Shown: positions 1-9,546 of the stretch, piece after piece
Numbering within the stretch: the stretch's first letter is position 1
How the letters are laid out: every line of letters starts with the position of its first letter
Origin: Aeoliella mucimassa
GTDB lineage: Bacteria; Planctomycetota; Planctomycetia; Pirellulales; Lacipirellulaceae
Assembly: GCF_007748035.1 (NCBI RefSeq)
Contig: NZ_CP036278.1
Span: 3,038,001 to 3,102,000, forward strand
Length of the DNA stretch: 64,000 nucleotides
Direction: 5' to 3'
Notes under the pieces: generated by a model
What the model was told of the DNA's origin: nothing
The model's database searches: none
The model's input: only the letters and a program-made list of their open reading frames with translations
Program-made: the position numbers and the translations under genes

Positions 1-41
1 GTTAGCCCAATAAAGGGCCCGCCGGGCGTTGGTGTGAACCG

Positions 42-1388
42 TTAAAGATTCGTGAAGGTGCGTTCGACGAACGTCGTGTCGATGCGACCTTCAACAAAAG
101 CCGTGTGGCTTAAAATCTCATGGTGCAGCTTGGCTGTGGTCTTAATGCCATCGACACGCAATTCGGACAAAGCACGCTTCATACATGCAATGGCCTCCTG
201 ACGGGTCGGTTGGTGGACCAGCAGTTTTCCGATCATCGAGTCATAATGTGGCGGCACCGTGTAGCCACTGTGCGCATGCGAGTCCCAGCGGACTCCAAAT
301 CCACCAGGAGCGATCAGGCGTTCGATCTTGCCAGGCGATGGCTGGAAATTGCGATCGGGATCTTCCGCGTTGATGCGGCATTCGATCGAAGCGCCGCGCT
401 GCACTACGTCGTCTTGCGTAAATGGCAGCGGCTCGCCCGACGCAACGAGAATTTGCGTTTTAATCAAGTCGATGCCTGTGACCAGTTCGGTAACTGGGTG
501 TTCCACTTGAATGCGGGCGTTTACTTCGATGAAGTAATAGTTGCCTTCGCCATCGACGATGAACTCGACCGTCGCTGCGTTAGTGTAGTTGGCAGTTGCG
601 ATCAATCGCCGTGCGGCTTCGCACATCTCTTCACGCGTCTCGTTCGAGATGCTTGTGCTCGGGCTCTCTTCGATCAGCTTCTGATGGCGACGTTGAACCG
701 AGCAGTCGCGTTCCCACAGATGCGCGACGTTGCCGTGGTTGTCGGCGATCACCTGCACTTCCACATGGCGTGGTTGGCCGATGTATTTTTCGAGATAGAC
801 ATCGCCGTTGCCGAACGCGGCTTGGGCTTCGGCCTGAGCTTGCTGCAGGGCCGATTTGAGAGACAGATCGTTCGCGGCGACTCGCATGCCGCGACCTCCA
901 CCGCCTGCGACTGCTTTGATCAGCACGGGGAAGCCAACCTCGTGCGCGAATCGCATGGCTTCATCTTCACTTTGGATCACCCCTTCGCTACCAGGCACGA
1001 CCGGTACATTGGCTCGGCGGGCCAAATCGCGGGCGGCGTTCTTATCGCCGAGTTGCGACATTGCTTCGGGCATCGGACCGATGAAGTCGATATTGCAGCT
1101 GCGACACACTTCGTTGAAGTGAGCGTTCTCGGCCAAGAATCCGTAGCCGGGGTGAATCGCTTGTACGTTGCCGACCTCGGCTGCACTGATGACGCTGGCG
1201 ATCTTAAGGTAGCTATCGGCCGACTTCGCAGGGCCAATGCAAAAAGCTTCGTCCGCCAAGTCCAGGTAGTGAGCCCCTTCGTCGCCCGCGCTGTAAACAG
1301 CAACGGTTTCGATGCCCAGTTCTCGACACGCACGGATAATCCGCAGTGCGATTTCACCTCGGTTGGCAACAAGAATACGTTGATACAT
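42..1388 (-). CDS. accC: Biotin carboxylase subunit of acetyl-CoA carboxylase
   Basis: Catalyses ATP-dependent carboxylation of biotin carried on BCCP, the first half-reaction of malonyl-CoA formation in fatty acid synthesis; cytoplasmic. The 448-residue length matches AccC. It begins [18 protein letters not shown], the usual biotin carboxylase N-terminus, has the glycine-rich ATP-grasp loop [11 protein letters not shown] near residue 160, and the catalytic segments [14 protein letters not shown] and [11 protein letters not shown]-like (here [13 protein letters not shown]). It lies 70 bp downstream of accB on the same strand, and pepQ-accB-accC is a common order. Identification is very secure. 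Confidence 0.97.
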   Translation of the reverse strand: MYQRILVANRGEIALRIIRACRELGIETVAVYSAGDEGAHYLDLADEAFCIGPAKSADSYLKIASVISAAEVGNVQAIHPGYGFLAENAHFNEVCRSCNIDFIGPMPEAMSQLGDKNAARDLARRANVPVVPGSEGVIQSEDEAMRFAHEVGFPVLIKAVAGGGGRGMRVAANDLSLKSALQQAQAEAQAAFGNGDVYLEKYIGQPRHVEVQVIADNHGNVAHLWERDCSVQRRHQKLIEESPSTSISNETREEMCEAARRLIATANYTNAATVEFIVDGEGNYYFIEVNARIQVEHPVTELVTGIDLIKTQILVASGEPLPFTQDDVVQRGASIECRINAEDPDRNFQPSPGKIERLIAPGGFGVRWDSHAHSGYTVPPHYDSMIGKLLVHQPTRQEAIACMKRALSELRVDGIKTTAKLHHEILSHTAFVEGRIDTTFVERTFTNL

Positions 1389-1458
1389 CGCGGCGATCGG
1401 AGTAGAGAAAGTAAGTGGATAAAAGCGTTAGCTACGCAGCCAGTGGGGGCGGATGCGT

Positions 1459-1956
1459 CTACTCGACCTTGAACAATGGCTGGCCGTATTCCACCGCGTC
1501 GCCCGATTCAACGAGCACAGCGGTGATCTTGCCAGCACATTCGGCGGGAACTTCGTTGAATACCTTCATGGCTTCCACTATGCACACGGTGGTGTCGGGA
1601 CCAATCTGGTCGCCCACCTTCACGAATGGTGCGGCATCGGGACTCGGCGAGGCGTAGAACGTACCGACGATGGGGCTCTTGATCACTTTGCCAGTGATCT
1701 CTGCTGCTGCGGGAGCAGCCGCAGGGGCGTCGGCCGGCGCGGCCGGGGCCGCGGCAGCAGGTGCGGCCATCATCTGCGGAGCCGGCATCGCGCTCACGAT
1801 GGTGTCACCACCCTTACGCAGGCAAATCCGCTGATCGGCCTGTCGGAGATCGATCTCCGACAGATCGTGTTCATTCATCAATTCCACGAGGCGACGAACT
1901 CGGCGGACGTCGAAAACGTCGCTGTTGGCGTGATTACCAGAACCTTCTTTTCCCAT
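1459..1956 (-). CDS. accB: Biotin carboxyl carrier protein of acetyl-CoA carboxylase
   Basis: Carries the biotin that shuttles CO2 between biotin carboxylase and carboxyltransferase. The C-terminal biotinyl domain contains the biotin-accepting Lys in [13 protein letters not shown] (the more common form is EAMKM; here Val follows the Lys). The N-terminal third is a helix-rich segment, followed by an Ala/Pro-rich linker around residues 60-90. The ATG at 1956 has GGAG seven bases upstream and is preferred over an in-frame GTG at 1968. About 165 residues, normal for AccB. Directly upstream of accC. Confidence 0.95.
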   Translation of the reverse strand: MGKEGSGNHANSDVFDVRRVRRLVELMNEHDLSEIDLRQADQRICLRKGGDTIVSAMPAPQMMAAPAAAAPAAPADAPAAAPAAAEITGKVIKSPIVGTFYASPSPDAAPFVKVGDQIGPDTTVCIVEAMKVFNEVPAECAGKITAVLVESGDAVEYGQPLFKVE

Positions 1957-2014
1957 GTCTTGCTCCACCGCCCTGGCCGACTATCAAAGGTCGACACAAC
2001 GTTTATCTAGTTGG

Positions 2015-3109
2015 TTAACTCAAGCAGCAGTCTTCGAGCTGCTTGGGAACATCAGTCAATACTTCATGGCCGGCCTTGGTGACCAGCACATCGTCTTCAA
2101 TTCGAATACCACCCCACTCAGGGAGGTAGATACCTGGCTCGACGGTCACGATCATGCCTGGTTCCAGCAGCACTTCGCCCTGGTTACTTCCCAGGCGAGG
2201 GGCTTCGTGAATCTCCAAGCCGGTTCCGTGGCCGAGTCCGTGCCCAAAGTACTTGCCGTATCCAGCGGCATCAATATGGTCGCGGGCGACCTTGTCGATC
2301 TCTGCACAAGAGGCACCCGGCTTGATGGCTTCGATCGCCTTAAGTTGTGCTTCCAAAACCACTTGGTACACTTTTTTGAATTTGGGCGAGAGTCTACCGG
2401 TGACCACCATACGCGTCAAGTCGCTGAGGTACAGCCCCGAGTTGGCTCCCCAGTCAATCAAGGTGAAATCGCTCTCACTCACCCGCTTGTCGGTCGGTTG
2501 AGCATGTGGCAATGCGGCTCGCTGCCCCACGGCCACGATCACGGGGAAACTAAGCCCTTTGGCCCCAAATCGGCGGGCCTGGTATTCCAGTTCGGCGGCA
2601 ATCTCTTTTTCGGTCGACTCCTGGCGAATCAGCGCGCGGGCGGCCATAAAGGCCTTGGCTGCCTGCTGGCACGCCAGGCGTGTGGCGTCGATTTCGCTCT
2701 TGTCTTTGACCGTCCGCAATTCTTCCACCAGCCCGTTTGTCACCACAAAACTGACGTCGGGTACATGCTCTGCAACCGCCTGTTGGGTTGCAATGGTCAT
2801 CGACGCCCCTTCGATTCCCAGCCGCTCGATGCCTTTCTCGACAATCAGTTCGCCTACGGTTGGCAGCATCTGTTGCCCGGGGCCGCGGATGACCAATGGA
2901 AGGTCCGGGCATTCATCGGCCAAATGCAGCGTGAACCGCTGGTCGGTAATCAGGGTTTCGTCGTCTTGCGTGACCAGCAGGTAGCTATCTTCACCGGTGA
3001 AACCCGACAAATAGGTCGCGTTATAATGATTGGTGACCAGCAGTGCGTCCGTGCCAGCCTTGCGGAGCAGTTTTCGCAGTTTTTTAAGACGTGGAGCGCT
3101 GTTGGACAT
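2015..3109 (-). CDS. Xaa-Pro aminopeptidase / M24 metallopeptidase
   Basis: Predicted cytoplasmic M24 (creatinase/prolidase fold) peptidase that removes N-terminal residues preceding proline or hydrolyses Xaa-Pro dipeptides. An N-terminal creatinase-like domain (about residues 1-125) precedes the pita-bread catalytic domain. Metal ligands visible are Asp in LIDWGANSGLYLSDLTR, His in GHGLGHGTGLEIHE, Glu in VTVEPGIYLP and Glu in GGIRIEDDVLV. The 364-residue length is typical. It starts the minus-strand group that continues with accB and accC, an arrangement seen in many bacteria. Whether it is PepQ, PepP or YpdF-like cannot be settled by eye. Confidence 0.92.
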   Translation of the reverse strand: MSNSAPRLKKLRKLLRKAGTDALLVTNHYNATYLSGFTGEDSYLLVTQDDETLITDQRFTLHLADECPDLPLVIRGPGQQMLPTVGELIVEKGIERLGIEGASMTIATQQAVAEHVPDVSFVVTNGLVEELRTVKDKSEIDATRLACQQAAKAFMAARALIRQESTEKEIAAELEYQARRFGAKGLSFPVIVAVGQRAALPHAQPTDKRVSESDFTLIDWGANSGLYLSDLTRMVVTGRLSPKFKKVYQVVLEAQLKAIEAIKPGASCAEIDKVARDHIDAAGYGKYFGHGLGHGTGLEIHEAPRLGSNQGEVLLEPGMIVTVEPGIYLPEWGGIRIEDDVLVTKAGHEVLTDVPKQLEDCCLS

Positions 3110-3409
3110 AGGTCGAGGCTGGCAAGTGGCAATATGGATCGAAAAACTGGCGGTCCGACGGTACGATCACCGCTGGGGCAATAGACCGGTCGTGACAAAG
3201 CTTCAATATCGGGGCCTGAGGCACTATTGGCAAGGTGCCCGATCCCTTCCGGATAGGGGAATAATGACCTATTCGGCATGTGAGAAGGCTTTGATGAGAC
3301 CCAAGCTACTGGGAATCGCGGTTGGATGCTAGCGAGTGGGCATCGACGAGCTTTCGCTATACATTATCTCTGTATTTGAATCGGCACCCTCTAACGCTGA
3401 GCCCTGTCT

Positions 3410-3811
3410 ATGTTCCAAGTGACACGAGAAATCGACTTCTGCTACGGCCACCGCCTGTTGAATTACGACGGAAAATGCAAGCATTTGCACGGCCATAATG
3501 GCAAAGCGATTATTACGATCGAAGCTCCGACTCTGGATGATCGGGGCATGGTGCTCGATTTTTCCGACATCAAGCAGGTGGTGGCGACCTGGATCGATGA
3601 GAATCTGGATCACCGCATGATCCTGTGCAAAGACGATCCGGTGGTTCCGGTGCTGCAAGAGATGGGCGAGCCGCTCTACCTGATCGACGAAAACCCCACC
3701 GCAGAAAATATTGCCAAAGTCATCTACGAGAAGACCGCCGAGGCTGGATTCCCTATTTTAGAGGCACGGCTGTGGGAAACCCCAAAGTGTTTTGCCTCGT
3801 ACCGTGCGTAA
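3410..3811 (+). CDS. 6-pyruvoyl tetrahydropterin synthase / QueD family protein
   Basis: Member of the PTPS/QueD family, which converts dihydroneopterin triphosphate to 6-carboxy-tetrahydropterin (queuosine/deazapurine route) or related pterins. Seen in the sequence: the zinc-binding His set (FCYGHRL and KHLHGHNG), a Cys in GKCKHLHGH at the catalytic position, and the conserved PTAENIAKVIYE and WETP segments. 133 residues, full length. No other queuosine gene is in the window, so the exact pathway is inferred only. Divergent from pepQ across 300 bp. Confidence 0.9.
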   Translation: MFQVTREIDFCYGHRLLNYDGKCKHLHGHNGKAIITIEAPTLDDRGMVLDFSDIKQVVATWIDENLDHRMILCKDDPVVPVLQEMGEPLYLIDENPTAENIAKVIYEKTAEAGFPILEARLWETPKCFASYRA

Positions 3812-3983
3812 TTTAGCGCACACTGCTATATGCTGGCATCGAAGAAGCTGAAATAATGGGATTTACTGGTCGAGTCTAACGATTAGACCGATCATACCAA
3901 TGAGGGCCCGCAGGTCGGCTGCGCAAGGGTTCTACACTTACAATACGACTGCCGCCGTCACTATCGAGAAAGGATGCTCGAAC

Positions 3984-5792
3984 GTGTCACGCATAGCTTC
4001 ATTTTCCGACTGGCTAATCCGCTCCCCTCTAATCTGGGGTGGCATGGCCTGTATGGGCTTCTACGCTCTGCTGCAACAAAACTGGATTAATAGCGACCTG
4101 TTGGATCGCTATCTCGCGAGCCACTGGATCGAAGTGGCGACCATGTCGCTGGCCTGTATCGCCTTTGCTGCGCTCGCAATTCGGGTGCTGGGGCTCGTGC
4201 CGGAAGCGGTGGTCATGGAACGCGATCTGCTCGAGAAACCGGTCGCCGGAGGCCAGCCAACGAGCGAGGCCCCACGATTGCTCAAGAAGCTCGATCAGGT
4301 TCCCTACACCTACCAAAACACGTATCTGATCCGACGCTTGCGTGCCGCGATCGACTACGTTCATCGCAAAGACTCAGCAGAGACCCTGGAGCGCCAACTG
4401 CATCACTTGGAAGAAGTCGACCTCGACCGGATGTCGAGTGGTTATTCCCTGGTGCGGGTCATTCTGTGGGCGGTTCCCAGCTTTGGTTTTCTTGGCACCG
4501 TGCTCGGTATCGGTGCTGCGATTGGCCATCTCTCGTTCGATGGCGACAACATCGTGAAGTCGCTAGAGCAAGTGATTCCGCCGCTCACTTCGGCCTTTGA
4601 TACCACCGCATTGTCGCTGGCTTTGTCGCTTCCTCTGATGTTCTGCAAGTTTCTGGTGGAGCGTTACGAATCGAAGCTCTTGGAGCAAGTGGATCAACGT
4701 ACGGAAGAAGAAATGGTAGGCCGTTTCTTTGAGTACGGTTCGGCGAGCGATCCTCAGGTGGCCGCGGTTCGTCGGATGGCTGAGCAGGTGATTCGCACGG
4801 TGGAATCGATGACCGTACGCCAGGCGCAGGTGCTGCAGGAGACGGTTGAGAAGAGCCAACGCCACTGGGCTGATATTACTGCTGCAACGGGACAATTGCT
4901 GAACGAGTCGTTGGAAACCACGCTTCACGACAGCTTGGAACGTCACGCTCAGGCGATTACCAGTTCTTCCGCGCAACAGTCGCAAGCCCTGGAAAAATTG
5001 CTTCGCACCCAGTTGGCGGCGATGGATTCGTCGACGGAGAAGAACATTGCCCTGCTGAACGACGGTGTTAGCCGCAATGTGAACGCCATTGAGAATGGTG
5101 TGGTGAATCGACTGGGAATGCTCGACGACGTATTCGCCCAGCAGGTCGAGTCGCTGCAGTTGCTCATTGCCGAGCAGGTCAAGACGCTGCAAGACATCGT
5201 GACTCAGCAAGTCGATGTGTTGGGGCTGTCGGTGCAGTCGCAAGCCGAATCGGTGCAGCAGAATACCACGGAACTGATCGGTCGCCTGCGAGATGGCTTG
5301 GAACGCATGGCTGAACTGCTGGTGGAAGCCCTGCAGAAGCATGGTGAAACATTGACCCATAGCGAACAGTCCTTGGCGCAAGAGAATCGCCAGCATCTGG
5401 CAGAAGTCGAAGCCGCCCTTGGCGAAGCCATGGTGCTTTCGGCCGACCGTCAGGAGAAGCTGGTCAAGCAAAGCGAAAATATGCTTCGCGAAATGCAGCA
5501 GGCCCTGGTCAGTGCGGCGGGTGCTACGGTGGAACAGCAAGAGCAGCTGGTGCGTCAGGGCGATATTCTGCTGAAAGTGGTAGACGCCACCGGGCAGGTA
5601 AAGCAACTGGAAGAAACGCTCAACCAGAATCTTTCCACGTTAGGACGTACGCACAACTTCGAAGAGACCCTTTTGAGCCTTTCGGCCGCTATTCAGCTGC
5701 TGAGTGCCAAGATGGGCCGCGAAGGGGGAACTGTGCATCATGTAGACTTCGATTCGCCCCGCACTGGCAGCACTAGCAATAACGCCGCATGA
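3984..5792 (+). CDS. MotA/TolQ/ExbB-like channel protein with long coiled tail
   Basis: Predicted inner-membrane ion channel subunit of an energy-converting motor. Four hydrophobic segments lie near residues 15-33, 50-72, 155-183 and 200-224; the last two carry the MotA_TolQ_ExbB signature (FLGTVLGIGAAIG and LTSAFDTTALSLALSL). The remaining ~375 residues form a Gln/Glu/Leu-rich, probably coiled-coil tail reaching into the cytoplasm, far longer than ExbB or TolQ and closer in layout to ZorA. The GTG at 3984 has AAAGGA about ten bases upstream and is preferred to an ATG at 3900. Its stop overlaps the next start (ATGA), so it is translationally coupled to the following gene. Confidence 0.85.
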   Translation: MSRIASFSDWLIRSPLIWGGMACMGFYALLQQNWINSDLLDRYLASHWIEVATMSLACIAFAALAIRVLGLVPEAVVMERDLLEKPVAGGQPTSEAPRLLKKLDQVPYTYQNTYLIRRLRAAIDYVHRKDSAETLERQLHHLEEVDLDRMSSGYSLVRVILWAVPSFGFLGTVLGIGAAIGHLSFDGDNIVKSLEQVIPPLTSAFDTTALSLALSLPLMFCKFLVERYESKLLEQVDQRTEEEMVGRFFEYGSASDPQVAAVRRMAEQVIRTVESMTVRQAQVLQETVEKSQRHWADITAATGQLLNESLETTLHDSLERHAQAITSSSAQQSQALEKLLRTQLAAMDSSTEKNIALLNDGVSRNVNAIENGVVNRLGMLDDVFAQQVESLQLLIAEQVKTLQDIVTQQVDVLGLSVQSQAESVQQNTTELIGRLRDGLERMAELLVEALQKHGETLTHSEQSLAQENRQHLAEVEAALGEAMVLSADRQEKLVKQSENMLREMQQALVSAAGATVEQQEQLVRQGDILLKVVDATGQVKQLEETLNQNLSTLGRTHNFEETLLSLSAAIQLLSAKMGREGGTVHHVDFDSPRTGSTSNNAA

Positions 5793-7678
5793 GCCGCGCA
5801 TCACGACGCGACAACTCGACGGACTCGTCGCTGTTCCCCTTCCTAGCTGTGCTGCTTTGCACCATGGGGGTGCTGGTGGTGCTGCTGTCGGTCATGGCAA
5901 GCGTGCAGCTCGATCAGGCAAAGGAGCGTGTTGCTGGAGAAGAAGCCGAAGCCCAACACGTTGCTGAGCAATTCGAGAGTGAAGAGCAAATCGCTCTTCG
6001 TGCCAAGTTGGAGAAGTTGAAGTCGCGGGCGGACGAGGTCGATGAGTTTCGCACGAAGACCAAAGAGCTTCTTTCCGACAAGCAGAAACAACTTGCTCAG
6101 GTTGAGGAGAATGTTCGCCGCAGACAAGAGGAATTAGGGTTGCTGCGTCGGCAAATTGAGGAGATGCAGGCGCTCGATTCGGGAGCCACCGACAACCTGG
6201 AAGAAGCACGTTTTGAGCTGCAACGTCAGCGCGAGTTAATCGCCCAGACGGAGCGCGAAATTGAGCAACTGAAGCAAGGGGTGAAGAATAGCGAAAAGAA
6301 CTTCGCCATCGTCCCTTACAACGGCGATAGCGGTGTCCGAAGACAGCCGATTTATATCGAGTGTCGTCGCGATCGAGTCATCTTCCAGCCGGAAGGTATC
6401 GAGCTCACAGCCGAGGATTTCAACAGCGAGTTCGTAAGCGGGAGTCCGCTGCCATCTGCCATTCGTGCAGCGCAAAGCTACTATCAAAAGAATGGGCTAG
6501 CCAGTGATGTGCTGCCCTACCCGTTGGTGATCGTTCGTCCCGACGCGACCAGAGCCATGTTTGTGGTACTGACCCTTCTGGAAGAGTTGGATCAAGAGTT
6601 CGGGTACGAGATCGTCGAGCAGGATTGGGAAGTTGACTTCAGTGCTGCAGATCCCGGTCTAACGGATGAGATTGGCGCAGCAGTCGACCTGGCACGGAAA
6701 CGTATGGCGAGGCGGAGAGAGGGAGCTCCACGCAACTACGGCGAAGGCGCCGTCGCTTCGCTGGCTCCCAGTGAGAGTATTATCGATCGCATCCAGCAGG
6801 GCCGCTTAGTCGGGCAAGGAATCATCGGGGCTGGCGGCCAGAGTCCAGTTGGCGGTGCACCGCAGTCTTCGGGCATCAACCCTAACTTATTAGCGCAAGC
6901 CATTGAGCAAGGGGGGACGCCGAATAGCAGCACCCCAGGCGGGACTGGCGGCACCGGTGGAAGCTGGTCGCCGTTCAATGCTCAGTCTGGGGCACAGGCT
7001 GCGAACGCCCCTCAGGCAGCGTATCGCACACTCGGCCAAGGCAGTCCGGCTTCTGCTCCCATGGGGGCTGCGAAAGCAGCCATGGAGGGCTCCTCCGCCA
7101 CGGCTAGTGGTGGTGACCAAAACCAAGCCATGGAGGCTGCCATGGCCGCAGCGATGGCAGACGCAGCAACAAACAATAAATCGGGAGCTGCTGAAAGCAA
7201 TGGACAGAGTCAAGCGGGCTCAAACGGAGCGTCGGGCAGTAATGCTGAAGGTTCCGCGGCCGGCAACAGCTCGATCGCCGGAGGGAGTGCAGCAGACGGT
7301 TCCGAGTCGGCCTATGTTCCCAATAGTCGACAGCAGGGGTCTAGTGGGTCCGGAGTAGCGGTGACGCGCACGATTCGCATGCAAGTTAGCGCAAGACAAT
7401 TGGTGGTGATCTCAAGCAAATTGTCGCCGGGAGCAACCGACCGCACCATACCGCTGGATGCTAATCCCCGTTTGGCCGCGACCAGCATTGCCAAGGCTAT
7501 TAGCGACGAAGTGGCCGATTGGGGCATGGCCGGTCAGGGGACCTACTGGAAGCCGGTGCTGAAGATGACCGTCACGCCGGATGGCAGTCAGATGGCCGCA
7601 AGTCTGGCCCGCGCCCTGCGACAAGGTGGTATCGAGGTACAGATCGCTGCGACGAACCAATCGACTTCTATCAGGTAG
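5789..7678 (+). CDS. ExbD/MotB-like partner lacking the channel Asp, Ala/Gly-rich
   Basis: 629-residue single-pass membrane protein, second gene of the motor-like operon. The N-terminus DSSLFPFLAVLLCTMGVLV resembles the ExbD segment PFIDVMLVLLIIFM, but the proton-carrying Asp position is Ala20. A coiled coil follows (about residues 40-160), then a globular region around 170-300, a Gly/Ser/Ala/Gln-rich low-complexity stretch (about 340-510) and a C-terminal alpha/beta domain of about 100 residues (YWKPVLKMTVTPDG). Probably periplasmic after the membrane segment. It overlaps the preceding gene by 4 bp and is followed 5 bp later by the third gene. Function inferred from operon and topology only. 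Confidence 0.75.
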   Translation: MSRASRRDNSTDSSLFPFLAVLLCTMGVLVVLLSVMASVQLDQAKERVAGEEAEAQHVAEQFESEEQIALRAKLEKLKSRADEVDEFRTKTKELLSDKQKQLAQVEENVRRRQEELGLLRRQIEEMQALDSGATDNLEEARFELQRQRELIAQTEREIEQLKQGVKNSEKNFAIVPYNGDSGVRRQPIYIECRRDRVIFQPEGIELTAEDFNSEFVSGSPLPSAIRAAQSYYQKNGLASDVLPYPLVIVRPDATRAMFVVLTLLEELDQEFGYEIVEQDWEVDFSAADPGLTDEIGAAVDLARKRMARRREGAPRNYGEGAVASLAPSESIIDRIQQGRLVGQGIIGAGGQSPVGGAPQSSGINPNLLAQAIEQGGTPNSSTPGGTGGTGGSWSPFNAQSGAQAANAPQAAYRTLGQGSPASAPMGAAKAAMEGSSATASGGDQNQAMEAAMAAAMADAATNNKSGAAESNGQSQAGSNGASGSNAEGSAAGNSSIAGGSAADGSESAYVPNSRQQGSSGSGVAVTRTIRMQVSARQLVVISSKLSPGATDRTIPLDANPRLAATSIAKAISDEVADWGMAGQGTYWKPVLKMTVTPDGSQMAASLARALRQGGIEVQIAATNQSTSIR

Positions 7679-7683
7679 CATCT

Positions 7684-8712
7684 ATGGCACGCCGCAGAAA
7701 TGACGATCAGGCAGGCAGCAACGGTGTTGAAGATTCGTTCCTCGACATCGTGGCCAACATCGTAGGTATTCTCATTCTATTAGTGTTGGTGGTCGGCGTG
7801 CGTGCGGCCAGCCAGCCTCAGCATGCTTCGGAAACGGTAGCCGAAACTCAGCAAGAGCCTGTGGAGTTACTAGAGGAAGAACAGGTTGAGGAAATTGAGA
7901 AGGAGGTAGCAGCTTCTGCCCGTGAAGTGGCGGATTTAGCACAGTCGCTCGCGAAGGTGGATCAGCAGCTTGAAACCAGCGAAGATGAGCGGTTGCTCGT
8001 TACTACCTATGCGATCGCGCTGGAGCAAGAGTACGAAAAGCACAAGCAACAACTGGATGAGCAAAGCGCGGAACGCCTCGAAATTCGAGAGGAACTAGCT
8101 GCCCTCGACTCCAAAGCGCATCAGCTGATGTTGAAAAAAGTGGGCCTGACCACGGCATCTATGCAACCAGCGACTCTGGTGAATACCCCCACTCCTATCG
8201 TGCGCCGCAATATCGAAGAGACCGTCCACCTACGGCTCGGCGAGGGACGCATTGCTGTTGCCCCGCTAGATAAGCTTGTCAAAATGCTTGAATCGGTCTC
8301 TCCCCAAACGCGCTTGCGCGATCTCAATCGTGGAAATGGTGTTGCGCGTATCGGGCCTGCCGATGGATTCGAGCTGTTGTACGCAGTGCAGCAAGCCTTC
8401 AGTGATGTTAGTCCAATGGGAACTCGCACCACCCAGCACGAGGTGTTTGCAGAACTTCGCCCACTCTTTACACCCATAGGGGTAGAAGCCGAGCAAGCGC
8501 TCCAGCCAGGAGACCTAATCGACCAAGCCCTCCGCCCGTACAGCGCGCACAACACGGCAGTTGTGTTGTGGGTGCTGCCGGATGGGATTAAGGACTACCG
8601 CAAGATCGTCAGCGCGGTGCGCGAACGAGGCTATGCGGTGGATGTGCGACTTCTGCTGGAAGGAACTCACATTGCCATCGGTACTAGTGGTCGCAAGACG
8701 GCGGCCCAGTAA
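7684..8712 (+). CDS. ExbD/MotB-like partner retaining the channel Asp
   Basis: 342-residue single-pass membrane protein, third gene of the operon. The N-terminus EDSFLDIVANIVGILILL matches the ExbD/TolR pattern with Asp21 at the position of the proton-binding Asp (Asp25 of E. coli ExbD). A Glu-rich coiled coil spans about residues 55-160, and a C-terminal domain (about 175-342) contains VAPLDKLVKMLESVSPQTR and ends with a beta-alpha-beta-like segment. The ATG at 7684 follows the preceding stop by 5 bp. Its 3' end overlaps the convergent Rrf2 gene by 29 bp. The pairing with a second, Asp-less partner is unusual. Confidence 0.75.
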   Translation: MARRRNDDQAGSNGVEDSFLDIVANIVGILILLVLVVGVRAASQPQHASETVAETQQEPVELLEEEQVEEIEKEVAASAREVADLAQSLAKVDQQLETSEDERLLVTTYAIALEQEYEKHKQQLDEQSAERLEIREELAALDSKAHQLMLKKVGLTTASMQPATLVNTPTPIVRRNIEETVHLRLGEGRIAVAPLDKLVKMLESVSPQTRLRDLNRGNGVARIGPADGFELLYAVQQAFSDVSPMGTRTTQHEVFAELRPLFTPIGVEAEQALQPGDLIDQALRPYSAHNTAVVLWVLPDGIKDYRKIVSAVRERGYAVDVRLLLEGTHIAIGTSGRKTAAQ

Positions 8713-9166
8713 CTGATGGATTTGCGGTCGGAGCCTCCTGATTCAAGCATTCTTGATCAGAATCTTCCGTCTTAGGTTCCAACAAATCGGCGATCGTTGT
8801 TTGCGATAGCTCGCGTTGCACAATGCCGGCAACGCTATTCATGCGTTGCGACATTTTGCTTCGCGCGTGATCACTTAACGAAGGAAGTGGTGGAATACTG
8901 GGAATGATCGGGCGATCAAATGCCTCGTAGACATCCAGCAGGGTAATCTCATCGGCTGACTTAGCCAGAATGTATCCACCATCGACCCCTCGGATCGATT
9001 TGAGCAAGTCGTTCTTTACCAATGCGCGGAGAATCTGTAGCAGAAATCGTTCTGGCATCTGGCCCTGACGAGCCAGCAGATTACACGGAATCGGTAACTT
9101 CGAGTCGGCTGTAGCCAACTGTACGAGCGCTTGAATGGCGTAAGCCATGGATCTCGAAACTCTCAT
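8684..9166 (-). CDS. Rrf2 family transcriptional regulator without Fe-S cysteines
   Basis: Winged-helix regulator of the Rrf2 family (IscR, NsrR, CymR relatives). The N-terminus MRVSRSMAYAIQALVQLA, the helix-turn-helix segment LLARQGQMPERFLLQILRALV and the wing GVDGGYILAKSADEITLLDV are clear. The three-Cys cluster-binding motif that normally follows the wing is absent; the corresponding segment is FDRPIIPSIPPLPSLSD. It is therefore unlikely to bind an Fe-S cluster in the IscR manner, and its signal is unknown. A perfect AGGAGG lies six bases before the ATG. The C-terminal ~40 residues are poorly conserved-looking and overlap the convergent motor gene. Confidence 0.9.
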   Translation of the reverse strand: MRVSRSMAYAIQALVQLATADSKLPIPCNLLARQGQMPERFLLQILRALVKNDLLKSIRGVDGGYILAKSADEITLLDVYEAFDRPIIPSIPPLPSLSDHARSKMSQRMNSVAGIVQRELSQTTIADLLEPKTEDSDQECLNQEAPTANPSVTGPPSCDH

Positions 9167-9546
9167 CGCAACCTCCTTCGTCCAGCAGTAGTACGGAATG
9201 CGAGCTGAACCGCTGCCCCCCCCAGGCCTGTTGCCGCCTTACTCCATGGTATCGATTCGTTCAAATCGTAAGGCGTTTGGAAAAGTGAGTTGAATGCTAA
9301 TTTCCTACTCAGCACTCAATCATGACATAGTATACGGGTAATCGTTGAAAACGCCGATTCACTTTACCGCATTTTTCTCAGAATCGATCCGGAAAGTAAT
9401 AAAAAAACTACTGAAGAGCGTAGTGAATAGGTAAAAACTGCAGTCGTGGATATACTCTAGTATCGTACTGAAGTATAAGCCTTCGTTGCTTGTTGCGAGT
9501 CGACATTCTGAGCTGTCTTCTTAAGACTGAGTCGCAACTAGCTTTA
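9167..9546. other. 380-bp intergenic region upstream of the Rrf2 gene
   Basis: AT-rich leader between lspA and the Rrf2-type gene, both on the minus strand. No coding sequence is apparent. It contains a strong dyad at 9451-9477 (listed separately) and otherwise nothing recognised. It presumably carries the promoter of the Rrf2 gene. Confidence 0.5.
9451..9477. promoter_or_regulatory. 27-bp imperfect palindrome upstream of the Rrf2 gene
   Basis: Dyad TATACT-ct-AGTA-tcg-TACT-ga-AGTATA: six outer and four inner positions pair exactly, with two mismatched positions on each side. Size and AT-richness fit a dimeric winged-helix operator, and Rrf2 proteins often autoregulate, so it may be the operator of the gene at 8684-9166 (about 290 bp upstream of its start). 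It could instead be the weak 3' hairpin of lspA, which ends 70 bp away. Confidence 0.4.

Noticed and set aside
120-1472. Long plus-strand frame opposite accC (and similar long frames opposite the ATP synthase genes, recA and thiC)
   Set aside because: Mirror frames of strongly coded genes; residue composition (His/Arg/Cys-rich) is not protein-like and no family is recognised.
3984-8712. Zorya defence system
   Set aside because: The channel protein layout resembles ZorA, but the partner proteins do not match ZorB in size or domains, and no ZorC, ZorD or ZorE is nearby; neighbours are housekeeping genes.
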